This document shows positions 1 to 8,227 of a DNA stretch of 53,948 bases, piece by piece (within the stretch, counting starts at the first letter, position 1; each line of letters starts with the position of its first letter). The DNA comes from an uncultured Boseongicola sp. (GTDB lineage Bacteria > Pseudomonadota > Alphaproteobacteria > Rhodobacterales > Rhodobacteraceae). The notes under the pieces are model-generated. The model searched no databases. It saw nothing but the letters and a program-made list of their open reading frames with translations, and was not told where the DNA came from. Location: NCBI GenBank assembly GCA_905479635.1, contig CAJQNG010000240.1:1-53948 (forward strand), written 5' to 3'. Both the position numbers and the translations under genes were made by a program.

Positions 1-2
1 AC

Positions 3-128
3 GCGCGGCAGGCGCTTGAGATCGCCGACAAGGGCTACGTTTTGGTGCAGGGGCGAAATGCGTTCACCGACACCGGAAAAGCCCTGCTTGATGATCCCGA
101 GGTCCGCCGCTCATTCCTTGGAGGGTAG
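3..128 (+). CDS. livF: C-terminal end of branched-chain amino acid ABC transporter ATP-binding protein (LivF-like), truncated by window start
   Basis: Frame from base 3 reads ARQALEIADKGYVLVQGRNAFTDTGKALLDDPEVRRSFLGG*, a typical LivF C-terminus, followed by livH and livM. Confidence 0.8.
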   Translation, partial: ARQALEIADKGYVLVQGRNAFTDTGKALLDDPEVRRSFLGG

Positions 129-233
129 AGATGCAAAGCCATATCAGCACCTCAAACGTGCGACACCTTATTTGCATGACGCCGCACAGCGCGGCCAGTA
201 CCTCCTGAACTGCGGGACCGGAACGGAAACTAA

Positions 234-1247
234 ATGATCGACTTGCTGAACGCCATCGTGGCCCTTGCCAATTTTGTCATCGTCCCTGCTATTGTCTATG
301 GCAGCCAGCTAGCGCTTGGAGCGTTAGGCGTGACGCTTATCTACGGCATCTTGAGGTTCTCGAATTTCGCCCACGGGGACACGATGGCGTTTGGCGCGAT
401 GGTAACGATCCTTGCAACATGGGGTCTGCAAAGCCTCGGAATTAACCTTGGTGTCTTCCCGACAGCGCTCCTAGCCCTGCCCATCGGGATCGCAGGAACA
501 GCGCTTTTGGTGCTAGCAACGGATAGGCTGGTCTACAAATTCTACCGCGAACAAAAGGCCGCCCCGGTGATCCTTGTGATCGTGTCGATGGGTGTTATGT
601 TCATCATGAACGGCCTTGTTCGTTTCATTATCGGCCCCGACGATCAACGCTTCGCAGATGGCGCACGCTTCATCATTACAGCGCGCGATTTCAAGGAAAA
701 GACGGGTCTCAGCGAAGGCCTTGCAATCAAATCCACCGCTGCCCTAACGGTCGTTGTCGCCATTATCGTAGTGATATTGTTGTTCTGGTTCCTGAACAAA
801 ACGCGCACCGGAAAATCTATGCGCGCGTTCTCCGACAATGAAGACCTCGCCCTGCTTTCAGGCATCAACCCGGAACGCGTGGTGATGATCACATGGATCA
901 TCGTTGCAGCCCTTGCTACCACCGCAGGCGTCCTCTATGGTCTCGATAAGTCCTTCAAACCATTTACTTATTTCTCACTTCTCCTGCCGATCTTCGCCTC
1001 AGCAATCGTCGGAGGCCTGGGGAATCCCCTTGGTGCCATCGCGGGCGGCTTCGTCATCGCGTTTTCAGAAGTCACCGTCACCTACGCCTTCAAAAAGGTC
1101 GCTGGATACCTTCTGCCTGAAGCATGGGAGCCCGACAGCCTCGTCCAGCTTCTATCGACCGATTATAAGTTCGCCGTCAGCTTCGCGATTCTTGTCATCG
1201 TCCTGTTGTTCAAGCCGACCGGTCTCTTTCAGGGGAAATCGATATGA
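234..1247 (+). CDS. livH: Branched-chain amino acid ABC transporter permease LivH
   Basis: ORF 337 aa; LivH-like motifs (GSQLALGALGVTLIYGILRFSNFAHGD, AIVGGLGNPLGAIAGG); ATGA overlap with livM. Confidence 0.93.
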   Translation: MIDLLNAIVALANFVIVPAIVYGSQLALGALGVTLIYGILRFSNFAHGDTMAFGAMVTILATWGLQSLGINLGVFPTALLALPIGIAGTALLVLATDRLVYKFYREQKAAPVILVIVSMGVMFIMNGLVRFIIGPDDQRFADGARFIITARDFKEKTGLSEGLAIKSTAALTVVVAIIVVILLFWFLNKTRTGKSMRAFSDNEDLALLSGINPERVVMITWIIVAALATTAGVLYGLDKSFKPFTYFSLLLPIFASAIVGGLGNPLGAIAGGFVIAFSEVTVTYAFKKVAGYLLPEAWEPDSLVQLLSTDYKFAVSFAILVIVLLFKPTGLFQGKSI

Positions 1248-2548
1248 CCCTTCTTCCACGCGACATCATCCTGTTTTTCGTGGTCTTTGGACTGATCGCC
1301 GCGACCGGCTTTTTCCAAAGCTGGAACGTCGCTCTCGGCATCGTCAACATGGGTCTGATCTCGGCCATCATGGCGCTTGGGGTGAACATGCAATGGGGCT
1401 ACGCGGGCCTGTTTAATATCGGCGTCATGGGCTTCGTCGCCCTCGGCGGTCTCGGCGCCGTCCTTGTCGCCATGCCCCCCGTGAACGAGGCCTGGGCCGC
1501 CGGTGGCCTACGCGTTATCGCCGCTTTACTCCTCGGCATAGCCACAGTCATCGCTGCCCATCAGGCCATGCGCCGATTGCCCAAGGGACGCACCAAAGTT
1601 TTTGTCGTCCTTGCGATCCTTATTGTCGGTTTTTTCATCTACCGAGCGGTACTGGATCCCGCGACAGCCGCCATCGAAAAGGTCAATCCCGCCGCAACAG
1701 GCTACCTCGGTGGCCTCGGACTTCCCGTGCTTTTCTCATGGCCCGTCGGTGCGCTTTTCGCTGCCGGTGCTGCATGGCTAATCGGCAAGACCGCCCTTGG
1801 TCTGCGCTCAGATTACCTCGCAATCGCGACCCTTGGCATTGCCGAGATCGTCATTGCAATGATGAAGAACGAAGATTGGCTCAGCCGCGGCGTAAAAAAC
1901 GTAATCGGCATTCCGCGCCCTGTCCCCTACGAGATCGACCTGCAAAACGATCCCTTCTTCGTCGCGCGCATGACCTCATGGGGCTTTGATCCCGTCACAG
2001 CGTCTTCGATCACCGTAAAACTCGCCTACTCCGGCCTGTTTATCATCGTCCTGATCATCCTGTTGTGGCTGTCACAGGCCGCTCTTGCTTCGCCGTGGGG
2101 CCGCATGATGCGCGCTATCCGCGACAATGAAGACGCGGCCGAAGCCATGGGCAAGGACGTCACCGCGCGGCACCTGCAAATCTTCATCCTTGGCTCGGCC
2201 GTTTGCGGACTTGCAGGCGCGATGATGGCCACGCTCGACGGACAACTCACACCCGGGACCTACCAGCCGCTGCGCTTCACGTTTCTCATCTGGGTCATGG
2301 TCATCGTCGGAGGCTCGGGGAACAACTTCGGTTCGGTCCTTGGCGGTTTTCTCATCTGGTACCTCTGGGTCATGGTGGAGCCCTTTGGCCTCACCTTCAT
2401 CCAGTTCATTACCTCCGGAATGGCCGACGGCTACTGGCTGAAAGCTCACCTGTTGGAAAGTGCCGCACACATGCGCTTGTTGACGATGGGCCTGATCCTA
2501 CTTCTGGTCCTGCGCTTCAGCCCCCGAGGCCTCATCCCCGAGCGTTAA
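1244..2548 (+). CDS. livM: Branched-chain amino acid ABC transporter permease LivM
   Basis: ORF 434 aa; LivM motifs (MRAIRDNEDAAEAMGKDVT, GGSGNNFGSVLGG). Confidence 0.93.
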   Translation: MTLLPRDIILFFVVFGLIAATGFFQSWNVALGIVNMGLISAIMALGVNMQWGYAGLFNIGVMGFVALGGLGAVLVAMPPVNEAWAAGGLRVIAALLLGIATVIAAHQAMRRLPKGRTKVFVVLAILIVGFFIYRAVLDPATAAIEKVNPAATGYLGGLGLPVLFSWPVGALFAAGAAWLIGKTALGLRSDYLAIATLGIAEIVIAMMKNEDWLSRGVKNVIGIPRPVPYEIDLQNDPFFVARMTSWGFDPVTASSITVKLAYSGLFIIVLIILLWLSQAALASPWGRMMRAIRDNEDAAEAMGKDVTARHLQIFILGSAVCGLAGAMMATLDGQLTPGTYQPLRFTFLIWVMVIVGGSGNNFGSVLGGFLIWYLWVMVEPFGLTFIQFITSGMADGYWLKAHLLESAAHMRLLTMGLILLLVLRFSPRGLIPER

Positions 2549-2557
2549 GCGAAGACG

Positions 2558-3142
2558 TCAAAGCCCTTTGATTACATCCCGCGCGGCCGGAAACCGCGTT
2601 GCAGCCCCGATGGTTTCGACCTCGGGGAACAGATCCAATATTTCACGCCGCTGGGAATTTCCAAGTGCCCGCATGAGCTGATCATCGGGGTGAAACGTCT
2701 CGGTCCACGCCCCATCCGCCAGGATCACCTGATGCGCATCGCACAAGAGATGAATGTAACTCACCCCCAAGGTGGCCGCTGACCGCACCATGCGCCCGTC
2801 CATAAGATGACGTGCCGCGACCAACGCCTCGTCGCCGCCAATCGCAAGAAACGACTGCTCCTGCGAGATCAGAAATCGGTGCGACGGGCTGACCATCATA
2901 TCGCGGTATGGCCGGCCGTTCCCTAAGGCCCCTGCTCGCACAAGGACCGGCGCCAACTCGGGCTCAAATGCCAGTTCCGAATAATCCACATCGCGCCTGC
3001 CGGTCCAATGCACCCGGCGCAGGCCGTTGTCGCGCGTAACGATGCGGTCCCCCTGGCGAAGCGCTTCGACTGGCACAGGACCGCAATCCGTGGCAATCAA
3101 CGTGCCCGGCGTAAAACATGGTGTAATCGGTGAAATCGTCAT
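2558..3142 (-). CDS. Hint (Hedgehog/intein) domain-containing protein
   Basis: ORF 194 aa; CFTPGTLIATDCGPVPVEALRQGDRIVTRDNGLRRVHWTGRR is the Hint block of this family; MVSPSHRFLI block. Confidence 0.85.
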   Translation of the reverse strand: MTISPITPCFTPGTLIATDCGPVPVEALRQGDRIVTRDNGLRRVHWTGRRDVDYSELAFEPELAPVLVRAGALGNGRPYRDMMVSPSHRFLISQEQSFLAIGGDEALVAARHLMDGRMVRSAATLGVSYIHLLCDAHQVILADGAWTETFHPDDQLMRALGNSQRREILDLFPEVETIGAATRFPAARDVIKGL

Positions 3143-3736
3143 TGTACGAAGCCTCGCTGAGGGGTGTCCTCAGGTCTTCGCAACAACCGATTGAGTTAAG
3201 TGACGGGAATCGATGCGTGTATCCCCGTGGTGCCCGGCAACAGGGCGAATAATCACACAGGGAGCATCGATCCCCGCCGCCAACCGGCAGCACTCGATAC
3301 CCAACCTGCAGAAACGTCCTGCAAGCCATGCGCGGCACCCCCATGCCGCATCACTACCCCCCAGCGAGGTAAGGAAAAGTTATCCTTTCCGCCCTGAAGA
3401 CCAAAGCAAAAACGGCCACATTGGGGCACTCAGGGCGCCACCACACAATGCGCGATCCGAAATGCGGCACGCGCTTAAGGCAATGTATCAAGCTATTGAT
3501 GTCAAAACAGAAACACTGTCCGGAGCTGGAAAACTTAAGGGAACGAACACGCTACACGGATCCCCTACGAAAAAGTCCTTCCCAGTCACCAGCTCGATTG
3601 TCCCGTTATTAGAAACACTCACAAATCCGTCATGTCCCCAATTGGGCGCAATTATGTCGCGAAGGCCGGGTCAGTCAGTGTTTTCGTCAAAGCACCAATA
3701 GAAACCAAAGCGGCTCATTGATGGGCGGAATTCCGC

Positions 3737-4798
3737 TTATGTTCGCGAATCGCCCGCCATAGGGCGTGGAAGCACGCGCAAAATCGACATCCAAAGCGTC
3801 GTGGCATTCGGAACGCGCACCACGCCTGGCACCGTGACGGACTGTCCAAGCACATCGATAACCGCCTGTCCTCGTGCGCCCGCAGGCCGCGTCACAGTCA
3901 CCGGCAAGACCATAATGGCCGAGCCCGCGCCCGGATGATGCAAACTGAAGTGAACGCTCTCGACAGGAAGCCCTATCCCGATTGCTTCTCCTGGCAAGGC
4001 ACGCAACGCCAAAGGGATCGACGCCCCCGGCCCGTCCGCATCGGCGCCGTCAAGACGCACCTCCACGCCGGGGCTGGTCTCGGCCACTACATGCGCGTTC
4101 AATCGCATAGGCGCCGTGCGCCATCCCGTGATATGACCTGCGCCAAGTTCCAGAACGCGGTCGGCAAGGGTTACGATCTCGTCGCTGGCATGGCTCACAT
4201 AAAGGGCAGGCACGCGCGCTTGCGACACCGCGCGCGCGATGTAAGGCAGGAACTCGGACTTGCGCTGGCTGTCCAGACCGGTCATCGGCTCATCCAGAAA
4301 CAGCACTGCCGGATTGGACGCCAAAGCTCGTGCCAAGCCCACACGGCGCGCTTCGCCCCCCGACAGCCCTTCGATCCCCCGGTCCAGCAAAGGCCCCAGA
4401 TCAAGCGCGTCGACAATCGCATCAAACGACGTAACCTGCCGCCGCTTGGCGCCATAACCAATGTTGCCCGCAACGCTCAGATGCGGAAACAGGTTGGGGT
4501 CCTGAAAGACAAAGCCGATTCGCCGCTCATGGGCGGGCAAATGCCCCCCCGGCCCGTCCCAGTCGGCATTGCAAAACGACACACGCCGCTCGCCTGAAAC
4601 GTCCAAGTCCAACCCCGCAAGCGCGCGCAAAAGCGATGTCTTCCCGCTGCCCGACGGTCCGGTGATCGCGGTCACCCCTTGCAACGGCAAGCTTTCCTCG
4701 ACGTCCAGCGTGAACAAACGCCCGCGCTTCAACTTCAGTCGGAAATGCAGGCGGTCAGGCAACGCGCACGCCCCCCCGCCGGTTGAACACATAGACAA
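3737..4798 (-). CDS. modC: Molybdenum ABC transporter ATP-binding protein ModC (start may be internal to the ORF)
   Basis: Walker A GPSGSGKTS, LSGGEARRVGLARAL signature, FLDEPMTGLD; follows modB and modA on the same strand. Confidence 0.88.
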   Translation of the reverse strand: MSMCSTGGGACALPDRLHFRLKLKRGRLFTLDVEESLPLQGVTAITGPSGSGKTSLLRALAGLDLDVSGERRVSFCNADWDGPGGHLPAHERRIGFVFQDPNLFPHLSVAGNIGYGAKRRQVTSFDAIVDALDLGPLLDRGIEGLSGGEARRVGLARALASNPAVLFLDEPMTGLDSQRKSEFLPYIARAVSQARVPALYVSHASDEIVTLADRVLELGAGHITGWRTAPMRLNAHVVAETSPGVEVRLDGADADGPGASIPLALRALPGEAIGIGLPVESVHFSLHHPGAGSAIMVLPVTVTRPAGARGQAVIDVLGQSVTVPGVVRVPNATTLWMSILRVLPRPMAGDSRT

Positions 4799-5426
4799 GC
4801 ATCAAAACGCAGAACGAAAACACCAAAAGCCCAAGCGACAAAAGATGTGCAGTGGCATAATCTAGGGTCTCAACAGCGGTAAAAATCTCTATCGAAATCA
4901 CCCGTGTGCGCCCCGGTATGTTTCCGCCGACCATAAGCACGACTCCGAACTCGCCCACGGTATGAGCAAAAGTCAAAACCCCGGCCGTCAAAAACCCCCG
5001 GCGCGCAAGCGGCAAAGCAATCGTCAAGAACGCATCCCGCGGTGTCGCACCAAGCGTCCTTGCCGCATCCATCGTGGGCCGCGGCACGGACGCGAACGCC
5101 GTCTGCAACGGCTGCACCGCAAACGGCAGCGAATACACCAAAGACGCAATCACCAAGCCGGTGAACGAAAACGTCAGCGTATCGCCTGTAACGCTTAACC
5201 AAAGCGCCCCAAACGGCGCTGTAGGGCTCATCAGGATCAACAAATAAAAGCCAAGCACAGTCGGCGGCAAAACCAAAGGCAGCGTCGTGATCGCTTCGAC
5301 AACAGGTCGCACCTTCGAGCGTGTCGTTGTCAGCCACCACGCCAAAGGCAACGCCACGGCAAGCAAAATAGCGGTCGTCACAAAAGCCAGCTTCAGCGTC
5401 AACCATATCGCAGGCCATACCGTCAT
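4755..5426 (-). CDS. modB: Molybdate ABC transporter permease ModB
   Basis: From MTVWPAIWLTLKLAF; permease motif LPLVLPPTVLGFYLL; ATG overlaps the modA stop. Confidence 0.9.
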   Translation of the reverse strand: MTVWPAIWLTLKLAFVTTAILLAVALPLAWWLTTTRSKVRPVVEAITTLPLVLPPTVLGFYLLILMSPTAPFGALWLSVTGDTLTFSFTGLVIASLVYSLPFAVQPLQTAFASVPRPTMDAARTLGATPRDAFLTIALPLARRGFLTAGVLTFAHTVGEFGVVLMVGGNIPGRTRVISIEIFTAVETLDYATAHLLSLGLLVFSFCVLMLVYVFNRRGGVRVA

Positions 5427-6145
5427 TGTGCCAGATCGTAGCCGTTGGCCACAATCAACTGCGCCGCCACATCCGACGTCAAAAACGCCCAAAACGCCAC
5501 CGCCGCAGGGTTATCGCCTGCGCGCGCCAAAAACGCTGCATCCTGCTGGATCGGGGAGTAAAGCCCGTCCAATCGTGTAACCTCAGCCCTGCCAATGAAC
5601 GGCACTTGCGCCTCGGCCAGAAACGCCAGCTGCGCATTGCCCGTCACATAAAGGGTCGCAACTTGTCCGACATTGGTCACCAAAATCGGCTGAAATGTGG
5701 CCGTGTCGAGTTCCAGATTCTCCATCACCGAAATCGCGGCCGCTCCGTACGGTGCCACAAGCGGATCCGCCAATGCGACGCGCTGCCCCTCAAAAGCAGC
5801 CTCCGCGTTTTCCAGATCGATCGGGCTGCCCGACACCAGAACCAAACGCCCCAGGGCATAGGTGCTAACCGCCGTCGCAAGGCCACTATCTCGCAAAAGC
5901 GCTGGCCGTGCGGCATCTGCGGATAAAAACACATCAAACGGCGCGCCTGACACGATCTGTGCATAAAGCGTGCCGGTCGAGCCGTGGCTGAACACCGCGG
6001 AGTGCCCGGTTTCGGCTTCAAACGACTCGGCCAGGACCTCGGCCGCGGTCACAAAGTTCGACGCGACGGCCAAGAGCACCTCTTCGGAAACGGCAGGGCG
6101 CGCCGCAAAGGCCACAGTAAACAGGGCTAAAGCTATGGTTCTCAT
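5423..6145 (-). CDS. modA: Molybdate ABC transporter substrate-binding protein ModA
   Basis: MRTIALALFTVAFAARPAVSEEVLLAVASNFVTAAEVLAESFEAETGH...; start placed at 6145 because the longer ORF runs through the tRNA-Leu gene. Confidence 0.9.
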   Translation of the reverse strand: MRTIALALFTVAFAARPAVSEEVLLAVASNFVTAAEVLAESFEAETGHSAVFSHGSTGTLYAQIVSGAPFDVFLSADAARPALLRDSGLATAVSTYALGRLVLVSGSPIDLENAEAAFEGQRVALADPLVAPYGAAAISVMENLELDTATFQPILVTNVGQVATLYVTGNAQLAFLAEAQVPFIGRAEVTRLDGLYSPIQQDAAFLARAGDNPAAVAFWAFLTSDVAAQLIVANGYDLAQ

Positions 6146-6240
6146 GCGCCTTTCAGGCCATGATGGGGATAAATTTGCAAGCGCAAAGGCCGCCAAATCA
6201 GGACTGAACCAATGGCGCAGAATTCTAACAAAGAGAAAAG

Positions 6241-6324
6241 TGGTGCCCGAGGGGGGAGTCGAACCCCCACGCCTTGCGGCGGCGGATTTTGAATCCGCTG
6301 CGTCTACCATTCCGCCACTCGGGC
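6241..6324 (-). tRNA. tRNA-Leu (anticodon CAA)
   Basis: Reverse complement gcccgagtggcggaatggtagacgcagcggattcaaaatccgc...gggttcgactccccccctcgggcacca; 7-bp acceptor stem gcccgag/ctcgggc, anticodon loop ttCAAaa, encoded CCA. Confidence 0.95.
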
Positions 6325-6336
6325 GCACCAAGGTCC

Positions 6337-6618
6337 TCATAGCGCGTGATTTCCGGCTCGAAAAGCCCAAAGACGCTCCGCAATGAAGGTATCGCATGCG
6401 CGCATCTCTCCGCTTTCATATCCACGGGCGAACCAGCGCTGGCGTTGCTCGGATTTGCCGTGGGTAAAGGTAGGCAGGTGCAGCACGCGTCCCGCGATCT
6501 TTTGCAAGATATCATCACCGATCTGCTTGACGGCATTCATCGCCTCAGCAATGTCTCCACGCACCAAAGATCCAAAGGTCTGCTGCCCCGACGCCCACGC
6601 CACTTCATAACAATCCCT
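6337..6618 (-). pseudogene. C-terminal fragment of a neutral zinc metallopeptidase (YpfJ / PF04228-like)
   Basis: Reads (stop)RDCYEVAWASGQQTFGSLVRGDIAEAMNAVKQIGDDILQKIAGRVLHLPTFTHGKSEQRQRWFARGYESGEMRACDTF; matches only the end of the family, catalytic N-terminal part absent. Confidence 0.75.
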
Positions 6619-6717
6619 TTAACACTCACGCTATTGCGCCTGAGTTTTGCACTCCAAACCCTTGACGACAACAGTCCAATCGTGGCCTAGACTTGCGCCT
6701 AAGAAAAGGCAGAGCAG

Positions 6718-7296
6718 ATGATCCGAAGGCTATACGACTGGACGCTTTCCCTGTCCGCACATCCCCGCGCGCTTTGGGCGTTAGCGGCGGTGTCTTTCGT
6801 AGAAAGCTCTTTCTTTCCGATCCCACCGGACATCATAATGATCCCGATGATCCTGGCCCAACCGCGTAAAGCCTGGCTCATCGCATTGGTCGCGACGGTC
6901 GCGTCTGTCTTTGGCGGCCTTTTGGGCTATTTCATCGGTGCCGCACTTTTTGACACCATCGGTCAGGCGATCTTCGACTTTTACGGCAAGTCCGACGCGG
7001 TTGCCGCCTTCAACGAACGCTTCAACGCCTACGGCGCGTGGGCTGTGCTTGTCGCAGGCGTCACACCCTTTCCCTACAAGGTCATCACTATCATGTCGGG
7101 CTGGACGGGGCTTTCGATCCCGGTGTTTATCGTTGCTTCAATCGTCGCGCGTGGCCTTCGTTTCTTCATAGTGGCAGGCCTCTTGTGGAAATTTGGCGAC
7201 CCGATCCGTCTCTTCATCGAAAAGTATCTCGGTCTTCTTTTCACCCTTTTCGTGATCCTGCTTGTCGGTGGGTTCTATGCCGTGAGGTTCCTATGA
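6718..7296 (+). CDS. YqaA/DedA-family membrane protein
   Basis: ORF 192 aa; FVESSFFPIPPDIIMIPMIL and GVTPFPYKVITIMSG motifs. Confidence 0.88.
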   Translation: MIRRLYDWTLSLSAHPRALWALAAVSFVESSFFPIPPDIIMIPMILAQPRKAWLIALVATVASVFGGLLGYFIGAALFDTIGQAIFDFYGKSDAVAAFNERFNAYGAWAVLVAGVTPFPYKVITIMSGWTGLSIPVFIVASIVARGLRFFIVAGLLWKFGDPIRLFIEKYLGLLFTLFVILLVGGFYAVRFL

Positions 7297-7778
7297 CACG
7301 CCGCAATCTGATGCTTCTAGCCGCCGCGGGCTCGCTTGCCCTTCTGATCGGAGCCTACATCTTTCAGGCCCTCGGCTACGCGCCCTGCAAGCTTTGCCTC
7401 TGGCAGCGTTGGCCACATTGGATGGGCGTCGGGGTCGGCGTCGTGGCCCTGATCGTCGGCCCATATCTTCTTCTGGCACTACTCGGCGCGCTGACAGCAC
7501 TCACAACCGCAGGCATCGGTGCGTATCATACCGGCGTCGAACGCGGTTGGTGGGAAGGCCCGACATCGTGCAGCGGCACCGGCCCAGGTCTGGGCGGCAT
7601 GTCGGGCGCAGACCTACTGTCCCTCGATGCCCCGGTAGATATTGTCATGTGCGACGAGGTGGCATGGGCTTTTCTGGGTGTCAGTATGGCTAGTTGGAAC
7701 GTCGTTGCCTCTCTCGTCATCGCCCTAATTTGGTTCAAGGCAATGACCAGGGACGATGACGCGGTGGCAGGCGCCTGA
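7293..7778 (+). CDS. dsbB: Disulfide bond formation protein B (DsbB)
   Basis: MTRRNLMLLAAAGSLALLIGAYIFQALGYAPCKLCLWQRWPHW; CxxC plus second Cys pair. Confidence 0.9.
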   Translation: MTRRNLMLLAAAGSLALLIGAYIFQALGYAPCKLCLWQRWPHWMGVGVGVVALIVGPYLLLALLGALTALTTAGIGAYHTGVERGWWEGPTSCSGTGPGLGGMSGADLLSLDAPVDIVMCDEVAWAFLGVSMASWNVVASLVIALIWFKAMTRDDDAVAGA

Positions 7779-8227
7779 GGCATAGCCCGGCGGCACTCTT
7801 AGGCCCTAACGGTTCGCTTACGATGCGAACCTCTGCACCGACGCAATACCGACGTTACACAGAAGTTGTACCGACATCGGTCAAAGTCAGTGCAAAGAGA
7901 GTACACCAACCACCCCTTCCCACGCGCCAGACGTCGGCCCTGTGCCATCGGCTAAACGCACCAGATTCCACAGAGAATTCAATTTCTTCCGCCAAAAACC
8001 AATAAATTCAAGTAGCTTAGCGTTATTCGGCGCAAAATCGTCTTTTTGCCGGCTAAGCAACTCAGGACGTTCTGAAAGCCCACAATTCAACAGAAATGCT
8101 CGACCGCAGTCAGACCCTAGATGTGGCGGCCAAGGCCCTGCTGAATGGGCCATTGCGCCTAGGTGTTGGGGTCTGTTAGAGTGAAATCAACCAAATCTAG
8201 CGGGCCAAACCCCGAAGCGAGAATAAC

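Noticed and set aside
6146-6397. N-terminal extension of the modA ORF (MRYLHCGASLG...GGMVDAADSKSAAARRGGSTPPSG...)
   Set aside because: The MVDAADSK... stretch is a translation of the tRNA-Leu gene; modA starts at 6145 with a signal peptide.
7887-8153. 88-aa minus ORF between dsbB and gyrA
   Set aside because: No recognisable domain or clear RBS; could be an intergenic relic, but evidence is insufficient to call it a gene.
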